Source: Adhaeribacter aquaticus DSM 16391 (GTDB lineage Bacteria; Bacteroidota; Bacteroidia; Cytophagales; Hymenobacteraceae). From it: 64,000 nucleotides of DNA. Numbering within the stretch: the stretch's first letter is position 1; each line of letters starts with the position of its first letter. Of this stretch, positions 55,439-64,000 are shown piece by piece. The notes beneath the pieces were generated by a model. That model searched no databases, had not been told where the DNA came from, and worked only from the letters and a program-made list of their open reading frames with translations. The stretch spans positions 3,738,634-3,802,633 of the forward strand of contig NZ_KI421517.1 of assembly GCF_000473365.1 (NCBI RefSeq). The letters run 5' to 3'. The translations under genes and the position numbers were made by a program.

Positions 55439-57778
55439 ATGGAAAAACTAGAAAATTATAAAAAGAGGTATTTAAATTTTATCAAAACTAACAAGCCACC
55501 TACCCAAAGTTTAATAATTGATTTTTTCGATAGTTACGAAAGTAGTAGAAACCTATTAAACAATGATCGATTTGAATTAGAAGAATTAACGCATGACATT
55601 CAATTCTTAGATTTAAGTAAAAGGAATCTTAGTGCTATACCTAAAGAAGTATTAGATTTGCCAAACTTGAAGTGCTTAGATTTATCAAACAATAATATTA
55701 CATCATTTACCGGGCTTGAAAAACTTACAAAATTAGAAGTACTTTTTTTAGAAGGTTGCAATATTAAAGAATTCCCTGTAGAGATTTTTTCATTAAAGGA
55801 ATTAACTAGTTTAAACATTAATGGAAATCAAATTAAATATTTTGATGAAAATATAACAAAATTATCCAAATTGACTGGATTAAATTTATCAGACAATGAT
55901 TTTGGCATTATACCAACTTATGTACTAGAGTTACCATCTTTAACTGGCCTTTTCGCTGCTGAGAACACAAATATAACATTTGAATCAACGGAATTTATAA
56001 GCTCTAATATTAAGGAACTTGAATTAATTGGTTGTGGATTAAAGGAATTTCCAATTATTATTACGAAATTTTCGGCTATAAATACAATTTATTTAATGGA
56101 TAATAATTTAAAATCTTTACCAAATGATTTTAAATTATTAAAGAATTTAGTTTCTATTGATTTAGGTAACAATAAATTTAAAGAAATCCCTAATGAATTG
56201 ATTGAAATATTAGGTAATTTGGAAACCTTGGATATTTCATATAATAATATAAAAGAAATAAATTTTGATTTTAAACCTGCAAAAAAATTAAGAAAACTTG
56301 ATTTATCAGGTAATAGAATTAAAAGTTTACCTAGCAATTTTGATTCTCTTGATAATTTGTTATTCCTAGAATTAAATGATAATGAACTAGAATTTATTGA
56401 CGAAGATATTTTCCATAATACTAATAGAATTAAATTTTTAAGTCTACAAAATAATTACCTTAAGACTGTACCTAAAAGTATTGGTGAACTTAAAAACTTA
56501 ACAGATTTGAATTTAATGAATAATTGTTTAGAAATACTTCCCAGTGAAATTGGAGGTCTTATTAAATTAAAAAAATTGAATTTAGGTAATTATAATTTTT
56601 ATAGAAACGATAAAACTAATTTTAATATTCTAGAAACCTTGCCTAATGAAATTGGCAATTTGAAAAATCTTGAAGAAATTGATGTAAGTGAAAATAAACT
56701 TATAGACTTACCTAACGAATTTGCTAATCTGAGGAAATTAACAAGCTTAAGAAAAGGAAATAATCCATTTTCCTCTTCACCTGAGCTTGCCAATATGGGT
56801 ATAGATGAATTATTTGAATTTTTAAATAAAAGAAGAGGATTCGGAACCTTTGACTTAAGGTGGGAGGTCCCACAGCCATTACAAACTGCATTTCAACGCT
56901 ACTTTGATAATTTTTCAAATTTTTACCAAAAAACCCAAGGAGTAGAAATCCAGTTTGAAGTCATAAAAGACAATCAGGGGCTTCTCTTTAAACTTCATCC
57001 TAATGAAGATGCTAACCTTGAGCAAATTAGCGCATCATTATTTGAATATGTTTCGCTTCTTGAGCAAGATAGAGAGAATTTAATTATTAATTATAATGGG
57101 AAAAACCTTTCTCAATATGAATTCGATTTATTGATTGCTGATATAAAAGAAGAAAAAAGAAGTTTTGAAGCAAAAGTTGAATTAGCTAAGATGGAGGCTC
57201 GTTATAATAATTTGCAGATTGATGGCTTAAAAAATCATATAGATGACCTTAAATTAGTCATTTGCAACTATCAGCATTTAACTTTAGAGCAATCTAAAAA
57301 GTCTATTCAATCAAAAGAAACCATAATTAGACAAAACTTTCATTTAAATATGCCTGAAAATACTTTTGAATTATCGAATATTGGAAATCCAAATAATAGT
57401 AGTAATAATTCCAATATAAATACTGCTAACAGCTCAAGTAGTAATACAAATTCTTTAAAAATCAGTATCAATGATTTTCAAGATTTAGTTGCTGATGCTA
57501 TTGGGAATATAAATGTTTTACAAAAAGCACTTTCGAAAGAAAATAATTCTGAAATACAAGCAGCAACCAAGGATTTAGAAGAAGTAAAAGAAGTTTTAGA
57601 ATCTGCGTTCACGGCTGAAGATAAAAATCAAATTAAAAAAACTGGTTTAAAAGGATTTATCAAAGGATTTTCAAACAGTTTAACTAATATTTATAATTTA
57701 ATATCTGATAAAGAAACAGTCGATTCAGTAAAAAAAGCAATTGAAGCCGTATCAGATGGGATAGAAATGATCGGCTAG
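55439..57778 (+). CDS. Leucine-rich repeat protein with unknown C-terminal domain
   Basis: A 779-residue cytoplasmic protein (no signal peptide or membrane helix). Residues about 50-440 form some 16-17 leucine-rich repeats of about 23 residues (LxxLxxLxLxxNxIxxLP type). A domain at about 445-560 (FDLRWEVPQPLQTAFQRYFD and GVEIQFEVIKDNQGLLFKLH) is not one I can name. A coiled coil follows at about 565-625, then an Asn/Ser-rich linker (about 648-673) and a helical C-terminal domain. The gene is far more AT-rich than its neighbours, suggesting recent transfer. It lies next to mobile-element remnants and stops 20 bases before hrpB. Function is unknown; an effector or sensor role in conflict or signalling is possible. 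Confidence 0.85.
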   Translation: MEKLENYKKRYLNFIKTNKPPTQSLIIDFFDSYESSRNLLNNDRFELEELTHDIQFLDLSKRNLSAIPKEVLDLPNLKCLDLSNNNITSFTGLEKLTKLEVLFLEGCNIKEFPVEIFSLKELTSLNINGNQIKYFDENITKLSKLTGLNLSDNDFGIIPTYVLELPSLTGLFAAENTNITFESTEFISSNIKELELIGCGLKEFPIIITKFSAINTIYLMDNNLKSLPNDFKLLKNLVSIDLGNNKFKEIPNELIEILGNLETLDISYNNIKEINFDFKPAKKLRKLDLSGNRIKSLPSNFDSLDNLLFLELNDNELEFIDEDIFHNTNRIKFLSLQNNYLKTVPKSIGELKNLTDLNLMNNCLEILPSEIGGLIKLKKLNLGNYNFYRNDKTNFNILETLPNEIGNLKNLEEIDVSENKLIDLPNEFANLRKLTSLRKGNNPFSSSPELANMGIDELFEFLNKRRGFGTFDLRWEVPQPLQTAFQRYFDNFSNFYQKTQGVEIQFEVIKDNQGLLFKLHPNEDANLEQISASLFEYVSLLEQDRENLIINYNGKNLSQYEFDLLIADIKEEKRSFEAKVELAKMEARYNNLQIDGLKNHIDDLKLVICNYQHLTLEQSKKSIQSKETIIRQNFHLNMPENTFELSNIGNPNNSSNNSNINTANSSSSNTNSLKISINDFQDLVADAIGNINVLQKALSKENNSEIQAATKDLEEVKEVLESAFTAEDKNQIKKTGLKGFIKGFSNSLTNIYNLISDKETVDSVKKAIEAVSDGIEMIG

Positions 57779-57798
57779 TTTAAAAAAAACATATTTCC

Positions 57799-60237
57799 TT
57801 GCTCTTCAACCCCTTCACCATAGATTTACCTGTTCGGGAAATAATCCCGAGCGTTAAAGAACACCTCGCCGCCCGGAACACGCTGATTGTACAAGCGCCG
57901 CCGGGAGCCGGTAAAAGTACCTTGTTGCCGCTGGCTTTACTGGAAGAAACCTGGTTAACCGGGCAAAAGATAATTATGCTGGAGCCCCGGCGCTTAGCCG
58001 CCCGCACCATTGCCGAACGTATGGCCTTTTTGCTCGGCGAGGAAGTGGGACAAACGGTGGGTTACCGCATCCGCTTCGAGAACCGTACTTCGGCGCAAAC
58101 CCATATCGAGGTAGTAACCGAAGGTATTCTTACCCGCATGCTGCATTCCGATAACGGTTTGACCGGGGTAGGTATGGTGATATTTGATGAATTTCACGAG
58201 CGCAGCATCCATGCCGATGTAGCCATGGCCCTGAGCCGCGAAGCCCAGCGCACCAAACGGCCCGATTTACGTTTGCTCGTGATGTCGGCCACCTTGGATA
58301 TGCCTACGCTGTCGGGTTTGCTCCAAGCCGAGGTGGTGCAAAGCCAGGGGCGGCAATACCCGGTACAAACCATTTACACCGGCGACCTGGACGAATCGCT
58401 GCTGCCCGACCTCACGGCCCGCACCGTGCAGCGCGCCCTCCGCGAACAAACCGGCGATGTGCTGGTGTTCTTGCCCGGCGAAGGCGATATTAAAAAAGTA
58501 GAAGGCTTATTACGCCGCCAAATTTCCCGCGACATTGCCATCCACCCGTTGTTTGGCATGCTGCCGCCCAACAAGCAATACGCCGCCATTATGCCCGACC
58601 GCAACGGCAAACGCAAAGTAGTGTTGGCTACCTCCATTGCCGAAACCAGCTTAACCATTGAGGGCGTATCGGTGGTGGTAGATACCGGCTTTGGCAAAAC
58701 CTCCCGCTTCGATCCCAACTCCGGCTTGTCGCGTTTGGAAACCATTCGCATCAGCAAAGACGCCGCCGACCAACGTGCGGGCCGGGCCGGTCGGTTAGGC
58801 CACGGTACCTGTTACCGCCTCTGGACCGAATCCACCCACGCCCGCCTCGCGCCGCACCGCACTCCCGAAATCCTGGAAGCCGATCTGGCCTCGTTGGTGC
58901 TGGATATGGCTTCGTGGGGTATTATTGATATTAACCAGCTTACCTGGCTCAGTCCGCCGCCCAAAGCCGCTTTGCTGCAAGCTACCGACACCCTGCACCA
59001 ACTCAATGCCCTGGAGCACGGCCGCATTACCGAGCACGGTAAAAAAATGCACGCCCTGCCCACGCACCCGCGCATTGCCCACATGCTGCTGGCCGCCGAA
59101 GAAACCGACCAATTGGCCTTGGCTACCGATATTGCCGCCATCCTGGAAGAGCGCGACCCGCTGCCCCGTGATTCCGGCATTGATATAAACCTGCGCATCG
59201 AGGCCCTGCGCCGCTACCGCCAAGTAAATGTAGGGGGTAAACCGCTAAAGAAAATAGAGAAAATAGCCGCCCAGTACCGCCGGATGTTCGAGATGCAACC
59301 CGATAACGGCACCGTAGACCCGTACGAAACCGGCGTGCTGCTGGCCCATTGTTACCCCGAGCGCATTGCCTGCGCCCGCCCCGGCAACAACGCGCAGTTC
59401 CAATTAGCCAACGGCAACTACGCTCAGGCCGGTTACCGCGACGACCTCGCCCATGACCCCTGGCTGGCCGTGGCTAACATGGATGCCCGCCAAGGCATGG
59501 GTAAAATATTCCTGGCCTCGCCGCTGAACCCCAAAGATCTGGCCCCGCTCGTAAAAAAACAGGAAACCATTACCTGGGACACCACCGACGGCGAACTCAC
59601 CGCTTCCATGGATTTGCGCATTGGCTCCATTGTGCTGCAACGCAAACCCCTGCCTACCCCCGATGACAAACCCCGCCCCGCCGCTATATCAGAAGCCCTG
59701 AAACGCGAAGGCGAGGAACTGCTAAACTTTTCGGAAGCTGTAACCCAATGGCAAAACCGGGTGCTAAGCTTGCGCAAATGGCGCCCCCAGGAACTGTGGC
59801 CCGACGTGAGCACGCCTACCTTGCTGGCTACCAACTGGGAATGGCTGCGGCTTGCTCTACAAACGGTAGAAGATCCGGAAGATTTATTCCAAATAGATTT
59901 GCTGCCCATTCTGCAAAAGTTTTTAGATGCTGATCAGCAAGCCCGCCTAAATGCCTTAGCACCTGCAGAACTTACCTTACCTGATGGTTCTGCGATGGAG
60001 CTGCAATATTTCGCCAATGGTAACCCGCCGGTACTGGAAATCCGGTTGCAGGATGTACTGGATTGGACCGAGCAACCGGTAATAGACGAAGGAGAAATGC
60101 CCGTAGAATTGCACTTACTCACGCCAGCTTTAAAGCCTTTGATCACGGTTACGGATTTAGCAAAGTTCTGGCAGGAAGAATATACCGGGTTGAAAGCTGA
60201 TTTGGAGAAGCAATTTCCAAAGGTAAAGTGGAAGTAA
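57799..60237 (+). CDS. hrpB: ATP-dependent RNA helicase HrpB
   Basis: An 812-residue DEAH-family helicase with Walker A APPGAGKST (near residue 36), DEFHERS, MSATLD and motif VI QRAGRAGR. The HrpB C-terminal domain includes RPAAISEALKREGEELLNFSEAVTQW and RKWRPQELWPDVS. The start is a TTG (TTGCTCTTCAACCCC), as no ATG precedes FNPFTIDLPVREII. The LRR gene ends 20 bases upstream. It is GC-rich, with codon use very unlike the LRR gene. It probably acts on RNA; its role in Bacteroidota is not known. Confidence 0.93.
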   Translation: MLFNPFTIDLPVREIIPSVKEHLAARNTLIVQAPPGAGKSTLLPLALLEETWLTGQKIIMLEPRRLAARTIAERMAFLLGEEVGQTVGYRIRFENRTSAQTHIEVVTEGILTRMLHSDNGLTGVGMVIFDEFHERSIHADVAMALSREAQRTKRPDLRLLVMSATLDMPTLSGLLQAEVVQSQGRQYPVQTIYTGDLDESLLPDLTARTVQRALREQTGDVLVFLPGEGDIKKVEGLLRRQISRDIAIHPLFGMLPPNKQYAAIMPDRNGKRKVVLATSIAETSLTIEGVSVVVDTGFGKTSRFDPNSGLSRLETIRISKDAADQRAGRAGRLGHGTCYRLWTESTHARLAPHRTPEILEADLASLVLDMASWGIIDINQLTWLSPPPKAALLQATDTLHQLNALEHGRITEHGKKMHALPTHPRIAHMLLAAEETDQLALATDIAAILEERDPLPRDSGIDINLRIEALRRYRQVNVGGKPLKKIEKIAAQYRRMFEMQPDNGTVDPYETGVLLAHCYPERIACARPGNNAQFQLANGNYAQAGYRDDLAHDPWLAVANMDARQGMGKIFLASPLNPKDLAPLVKKQETITWDTTDGELTASMDLRIGSIVLQRKPLPTPDDKPRPAAISEALKREGEELLNFSEAVTQWQNRVLSLRKWRPQELWPDVSTPTLLATNWEWLRLALQTVEDPEDLFQIDLLPILQKFLDADQQARLNALAPAELTLPDGSAMELQYFANGNPPVLEIRLQDVLDWTEQPVIDEGEMPVELHLLTPALKPLITVTDLAKFWQEEYTGLKADLEKQFPKVKWK

Positions 60238-60377
60238 CGATAAAATTGGTGTATAATTAATTAGTTAAGTAAGCATTTTAAGGAGAACATTACATCAACT
60301 TTTATAAATAACGGATTTAGAAATAACTCCAGCGTCCGCGTCTATTCTGAGCTCATTGGACTAACCATAACACCTAC
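60238..60377. other. Intergenic region leading into repeat cluster
   Basis: The region 60238-61122 holds no gene. Its content is the three palindromic elements listed, with AT-rich spacers. Confidence 0.5.
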
Positions 60378-60494
60378 GTCATCCTGAGCCTGTCGAAGGA
60401 TCTATTGCCTACCGATTTTGTGGTAAGTCGTTCCTTGCTTCGCTCTTAAAGACATAGGTGTAATCCTTAGATTCCTCGACAGGCTCGGAATGAC
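60378..60494. repeat. 117-bp palindromic element, type A
   Basis: Begins GTCATCCTGAGCCTGTCGAA and ends with the near-inverse (CGACAGGCTCGGAATGAC). It is a full-length copy, in opposite orientation, of the element at 63580-63696. Confidence 0.85.
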
Positions 60495-60605
60495 TTAAAG
60501 GTGTAGGATGCTGAAATGCGTAGCGAATATTTATTGAAATACACAAAAGTGATAGCTACCTATTTATACTTTACTTTACTTTACTTTACCCGTTTCTGTA
60601 TTCAG

Positions 60606-60743
60606 GTCATCCTGAGCCTGTCGAAGGATCTAAGTATTACCGCTTAAGCAATGCCATCGCGTGTAAAAAAAGCAAGGTCAATTTCGCTTTGCTCATTTAC
60701 CATAGTTGTACTTAATAGATCCCTCGGCTTCGCTCGGGATGAC
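60606..60743. repeat. 138-bp palindromic element, type B
   Basis: The left end GTCATCCTGAGCCTGTCGAA is shared with type A. The interior begins TAAGTATTACCGC and the right end is CTTCGCTCGGGATGAC. Confidence 0.8.
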
Positions 60744-60922
60744 GTTAGGAGGTGGCGTAGGTCTGAATGAATTACGGAATGCAGAATTGGTGGTGTAAAC
60801 CTAGAAGGCGGCAAGTTGGCATTAGCGGAATTTTAAGCCTGTAAAATAACCTTGGAATAGCCTTGGAGGAGGCTTCAAAAGCCCTTTAGTTAATTATTAC
60901 ATATTAACTTTTACCACCTTAG

Positions 60923-61048
60923 GTCATCCTGAGCCTGTCGAAGGATCTAAGTAGTACCGCGGTTCCGGATAAGGAAGTCAGAAGATTAAAGCTTCGCTTA
61001 AATACCATAACAGTAGGTTTTAGATCCCTTGAACTTGCTCGGGATGAC
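60923..61048. repeat. 126-bp palindromic element, type B
   Basis: Same ends and a related interior (TAAGTAGTACCGC, then AAATACCATAACAGTA) as the element at 60606, with a diverged right end (ACTTGCTCGGGATGAC). Confidence 0.75.
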
Positions 61049-61122
61049 GGATTTTATAAAGGCTTTAGGAAAAGGAGAGAGGTTGCGAGTAAGAATGTTT
61101 TATTCAGGAAAAATTAGTCCAA

Positions 61123-61428
61123 CTAACCTTCCATTACCAAATGGTTCAGAAACTTCAGTTCCGGATTCTGGCTTTTGATCAGGGCTTCTTTTTTGCTGCG
61201 GCTCCAGCCTTTTAGTTGCTTTTCCCGGGCAATGGCGTGTTCCGGGGTAGTATGCGGCTCGAAATATAGCAGGTTATAGCAGAAGTATTTGCCGGCAAAA
61301 GTTTGAGGTTTACCACTTTGTTCAAAATGCTCCGTCAGGCGGCGGGGTAAATCGTTCGTCACCCCGATGTAAAAGGTAGTGCGATTAGGATTGGTGGTAA
61401 TGTAAACAAAGTAATTGCTGTTGAACAT
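61123..61428 (-). CDS. GIY-YIG nuclease family protein
   Basis: A 101-residue protein with the GIY-YIG motifs: YFVYITTN, FYIGVTNDLPRRLTEH and a conserved Glu in HAIAREKQLKGW. This is the small stand-alone UPF0213-like type common in Bacteroidota, of unknown biological function though predicted to cut DNA. It lies inside the cluster of palindromic repeats. Confidence 0.92.
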   Translation of the reverse strand: MFNSNYFVYITTNPNRTTFYIGVTNDLPRRLTEHFEQSGKPQTFAGKYFCYNLLYFEPHTTPEHAIAREKQLKGWSRSKKEALIKSQNPELKFLNHLVMEG

Positions 61429-61802
61429 GTACCCTTTTACGAAGGAGTAAATTTCAGGTAGAGGGAAACACTATTTTCCTTTGTTTTGCGGTATTATTGA
61501 GATCCTTCGGCTTCGCTCAGGATGACCAATAGTGATGGTTAATGAGATTGGAGAAAATCAAATTCAGGAAAGACGAAGCACATTTCTTCCCTTTGGACGG
61601 TGAGGGCCTGCTGGAATTCCGGTGCCGCAGGCATTCGGAGGCGAAGCCGGAGAAATGAAAGCTAGCCCGTCCTTATAGTAGGTTCTTACTTCCCTGATTA
61701 TACGGGGCCCCGCGACTATGAGCGAACAGGGACTTAAGGAGTCAGTTATAACCTAAACCTTGAAAAAGGTACTCTTTAAAAAAATAGCCAGGTAAAAACC
61801 TA
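61429..61802. other. Intergenic region with one lone repeat end
   Basis: No gene. Holds the single repeat end at 61500-61526 and a GC-rich stretch near 61600-61740 with no recognisable content. Confidence 0.4.
61500..61526 (-). repeat. Lone palindromic-repeat end
   Basis: AGATCCTTCGGCTTCGCTCA followed by GGATGAC matches the right-hand end of the other elements, but no partner end is found nearby. Confidence 0.6.
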
Positions 61803-63284
61803 TTAACCTTCTTCTATTAATACTTTATCCCTTTCAAATCGAAGCGTTACCGCTAATAAAGCCCGAAACTGCTTGTATCCGGCTTGACCCGGAAAATAGG
61901 CATGTAAAAACAACATTGGCTTGCCATCTGGGCCGGTAGCTACCGAAGGATGCCCTGGTGCCCACCATTCGGCTGTAGTTTGCAAGAAAGGTTGCTGCAT
62001 TTTTTGGAAAGGTCCTAACGGAGAATCTCCAATGGCCACCCCAATACCGTACTGGTCAGTAGAGAAATCATTACCGGCATAAAACAAGTAATATTTATCT
62101 CCTTGTTGGGAAATCCACATGCCTTCTACTAAGTGCGCTTCCCATTCCAGGTCGTTCTCCAGAATCTTGGTGCGGGTTCCAATTAAAGTCCGGCCATCTG
62201 GAGAGAGCTGCTGCGCAAACATAGGCGTTTTCATAAATGCTTGCACTTCCCGGATTTGTTCCTGAACCTCAGTTGGATGATTTTCCAACAAATGGCTAAG
62301 TAAGTGGTAGCATTCCAGGTACCGGGAAGTAATAGCTTCAATCAGCACCTGAATAACCAAAAAACGCTCCATAGGCTCCAGCATTCGGGCCCACGGCCAG
62401 ACCGTCAGGATAAAGGAGGCCGTAACCTGGTCTTGCTGATTTGGAAAAAGGACTGGCAATAATTCTGGTTGGGAAAGGAGTAAATCAATAAGCTTTCCTG
62501 GCCAGACATCGTTGTTGTCTTCTTTCCAGTACAGGTAAGCGGTACCGTTTTCCTGTACAAAAACATGGGGATCGATGATGTTCCCTGTCAGAATAGGTTC
62601 ATCTTCCGAGGTAAATGGTCCTTCTGGTTTGCTGGCTTTTGCCATACCAATGCACAGTTCGCGGCTATGTTTATCGCGGGCCACAAAGTACAGCCAGAAT
62701 TCATTGCCGACCTGATGCATTTCGGGTGCCCAGTAATCGCTGATTAATTCTCCTTCAGCTGCCCAAAGTGGTTTTTGCCCTAGCGGGAAAACAAAGCGGA
62801 CAAATTCCCAATCCACCAGGTTTTGGGAGCGGAGGATCGGGAAAGCTTCGGGCGAATCGTTGGTAGTGGAAACAAGGTAATACCAGGGGGCTTCACCTGA
62901 ATCATCTTCTACCCGAAGCACAGCCGGATCGCCGTATCCGTACTGAATATCTTTATTAAAATTTTGGGTTAGTAATTGGCGGTAAGGAATTTTGGTAGCA
63001 GGTTTCGCTTTTCGGGGCTGCCGGTTCAATGGCATCCTAAGGTTAAATTCACGAGCCATTTTTTCATAAAAGTCCAGGTAAGCATTGTGGGCTTTATCGG
63101 CCAGTTGATAGTGGATAGTCTTTTCAGTTCCGGTTTCTGGATTGGTACCGGTAACTTCAAGGGTGTGGCCAAAATTCTCACTATCACTTGCCTCCCGGAT
63201 ACCTATTGAAAATTTAAAAGGAATATGCTCCGGGGAAGTTAGCCTTATTTCAATATCCGGCTCCTGCATTACTTTATTTTCCAT
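61803..63284 (-). CDS. Glycoside hydrolase family 43-like protein with internal helical insertion
   Basis: A 493-residue protein, no signal peptide. Five-bladed-propeller signatures are YGYGDPAVLR (about 117), DYWAPEMHQVGNEFWLYF, GNIIDPHVFVQENGTAYLYWKED, EAHLVEGMWI and WWAPGHPSVATGPDG. These supply the usual catalytic Asp, Asp and Glu. Between about residues 270 and 370 is a helix-rich insertion (WPGKLIDLLLSQPELLPVLF, EITSRYLECYHLL-like helices) not normal for GH43. Substrate (arabinan, xylan or other) cannot be stated. An ATG five codons in is an alternative start. Confidence 0.82.
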   Translation of the reverse strand: MENKVMQEPDIEIRLTSPEHIPFKFSIGIREASDSENFGHTLEVTGTNPETGTEKTIHYQLADKAHNAYLDFYEKMAREFNLRMPLNRQPRKAKPATKIPYRQLLTQNFNKDIQYGYGDPAVLRVEDDSGEAPWYYLVSTTNDSPEAFPILRSQNLVDWEFVRFVFPLGQKPLWAAEGELISDYWAPEMHQVGNEFWLYFVARDKHSRELCIGMAKASKPEGPFTSEDEPILTGNIIDPHVFVQENGTAYLYWKEDNNDVWPGKLIDLLLSQPELLPVLFPNQQDQVTASFILTVWPWARMLEPMERFLVIQVLIEAITSRYLECYHLLSHLLENHPTEVQEQIREVQAFMKTPMFAQQLSPDGRTLIGTRTKILENDLEWEAHLVEGMWISQQGDKYYLFYAGNDFSTDQYGIGVAIGDSPLGPFQKMQQPFLQTTAEWWAPGHPSVATGPDGKPMLFLHAYFPGQAGYKQFRALLAVTLRFERDKVLIEEG

Positions 63285-63579
63285 AAATCTGCCATTCTAC
63301 GTGCAAAATCAAATTCTAATACTGAGAGTGGGGGTGTTAAGTTTTTTAAGTTCCGAAGGCTTTTTGAAAAGCTGGATTAAATAAGTTAGTTAACAAAGGA
63401 ATAAGAGCCTGGTAATTAATGGTGTAAAGTATAGTTGAAAAATTATATATTAGGTAAACAGCTTGGAGTAAAGGAGGGTGCTTTGAGTGATTTTTATTTA
63501 TTTGACTCCTTTAATTATTTTCTTTTGAGGTTTGGTACACAAATTCTTGCACCTTTCGATTACAGTAAAATCTATAAAA
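63285..63579. other. Intergenic region, no gene seen
   Basis: About 295 bases upstream of the GH43-like gene, with its promoter expected here. An open frame from 63435 runs into the palindromic repeat and does not look coding. Confidence 0.4.
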
Positions 63580-63696
63580 GTCATTCCGAGCCTGTCCAGG
63601 AATCTAAGGATTACCTTTATGTCTTTACGAGCGAAGTAAGTAAAGATTTACCACTAAAGCGGTAGGCAATAGATCCTTCGACAGGCTCAGGATGAC
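63580..63696. repeat. 117-bp palindromic element, type A, inverted copy
   Basis: Nearly the full reverse complement of 60378-60494 over 117 bases, including the interior TAAGGATTACC and GGTAGGCAATAGATCC segments. Confidence 0.85.
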
Positions 63697-64000
63697 AATT
63701 AATTACTTCGGTGAAGAAAAGGAAGCTAAGGCTAAGAATGAAATCTAAGGCTAGAAAGGAAATTTAAAAAAATTGAGCAGTGTAAACTCTTTACGTTTCT
63801 GGTAACGGCGGAGTAAAAGTTTTAAAAATAAGGGGGAAGGGAACAATCTGCAGTGCAATATCAAGGGGCCTTATTCCTTTAAATCAACCAGGCCAAGGCA
63901 AGAAACGACTTTAAGCCGAAGCCAACAGGTAGCATTTTTCATTGGAAGATGGAAACGTACCATATAAAAGCCCTTGCCTGCTTAGATTAAAAGCGAGTGC
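63697..64000. other. Right edge of window, no gene seen
   Basis: About 300 bases without a supported gene or repeat. Purine-rich at first (AAGGAAGCTAAGGCTAAG), then mixed. Confidence 0.35.

Noticed and set aside
59433-59909. 158-codon antisense frame and several others within hrpB
   Set aside because: GC-rich genes give long chance antisense frames. The helicase motifs on the plus strand settle the coding strand.
60378-61048. Repeat cluster considered as a CRISPR array
   Set aside because: The repeats are palindromic, alternate in orientation, vary in length and spacing, and no cas genes are present.
63435-63665. 76-codon plus-strand frame near the right end
   Set aside because: Its second half is the palindromic element, so it is not a conserved coding sequence.

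Overview
The window looks like chromosomal DNA from a member of the Bacteroidota, most likely Cytophagales / Hymenobacteraceae (Adhaeribacter-like; inferred from gene content, not searched). The evidence is secreted proteins with type IX secretion (T9SS) C-terminal sorting domains at both ends of the first half, a CHU_C-like C-terminus, few Shine-Dalgarno sequences, TAnnTTTG-type -7 elements, and many lipoproteins. No rRNA, tRNA, CRISPR array, phage module or intact insertion sequence was seen.

Layout. 0-3.4 kb: end of a T9SS protein, an erythromycin-esterase-like lipoprotein and an SDR oxidoreductase. 3.9-11.7 kb: a five-PAS hybrid histidine kinase, a zinc alcohol dehydrogenase paired with a small membrane protein, and an M23 cell-wall peptidase. 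11.7-18.3 kb: mostly minus-strand catabolic genes (CE2-like esterase, galactonate-dehydratase-type enolase, FAD-linked sugar-alcohol/lactone oxidase, carboxylesterase). 18.7-26.2 kb: stress and housekeeping genes (DUF4142 lipoprotein, TerB-like protein, gamma-glutamyltransferase, DoxX, second zinc ADH, dienelactone hydrolase). 26.9-31.5 kb: a four-gene operon of circularly permuted ATP-grasp, alpha-E, transglutaminase and zinc metallopeptidase proteins. 31.6-36.8 kb: an HPF/RaiA protein, a 1032-residue beta-helix T9SS protein and a DUF808 membrane protein. 37.3-44.1 kb: a minus-strand hydroxy-acid operon (lactate/glycolate permease, LutA, LutB, LutC, malate synthase). 44.6-53.3 kb: small lipoproteins, a GNAT, a PAS kinase, an epoxide-hydrolase-like enzyme, a CHU_C protein and a ClC channel.

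53.3-57.8 kb is the most disturbed part. It holds a decayed REP-associated (RAYT/HUH) transposase, a truncated carboxymuconolactone-decarboxylase pseudogene abutting a small inverted-repeat element, a 173-bp element bounded by perfect 19-bp inverted repeats, and a strikingly AT-rich 779-residue leucine-rich-repeat gene. That gene stops 20 bp before a GC-rich hrpB helicase gene that has no ATG start. From 60.2 kb to the end there are four paired-end palindromic elements and one lone end of a dispersed repeat family (GTCATCCTGAGC-type ends), around a GIY-YIG gene and a GH43-like gene with an unusual helical insertion.

The clearest functional units are the lactate/glycolate operon with malate synthase and the ATP-grasp / alpha-E / transglutaminase / metallopeptidase operon. 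The best candidate for something undescribed is the LRR protein with its uncharacterised C-terminal half, sitting among mobile-element debris.
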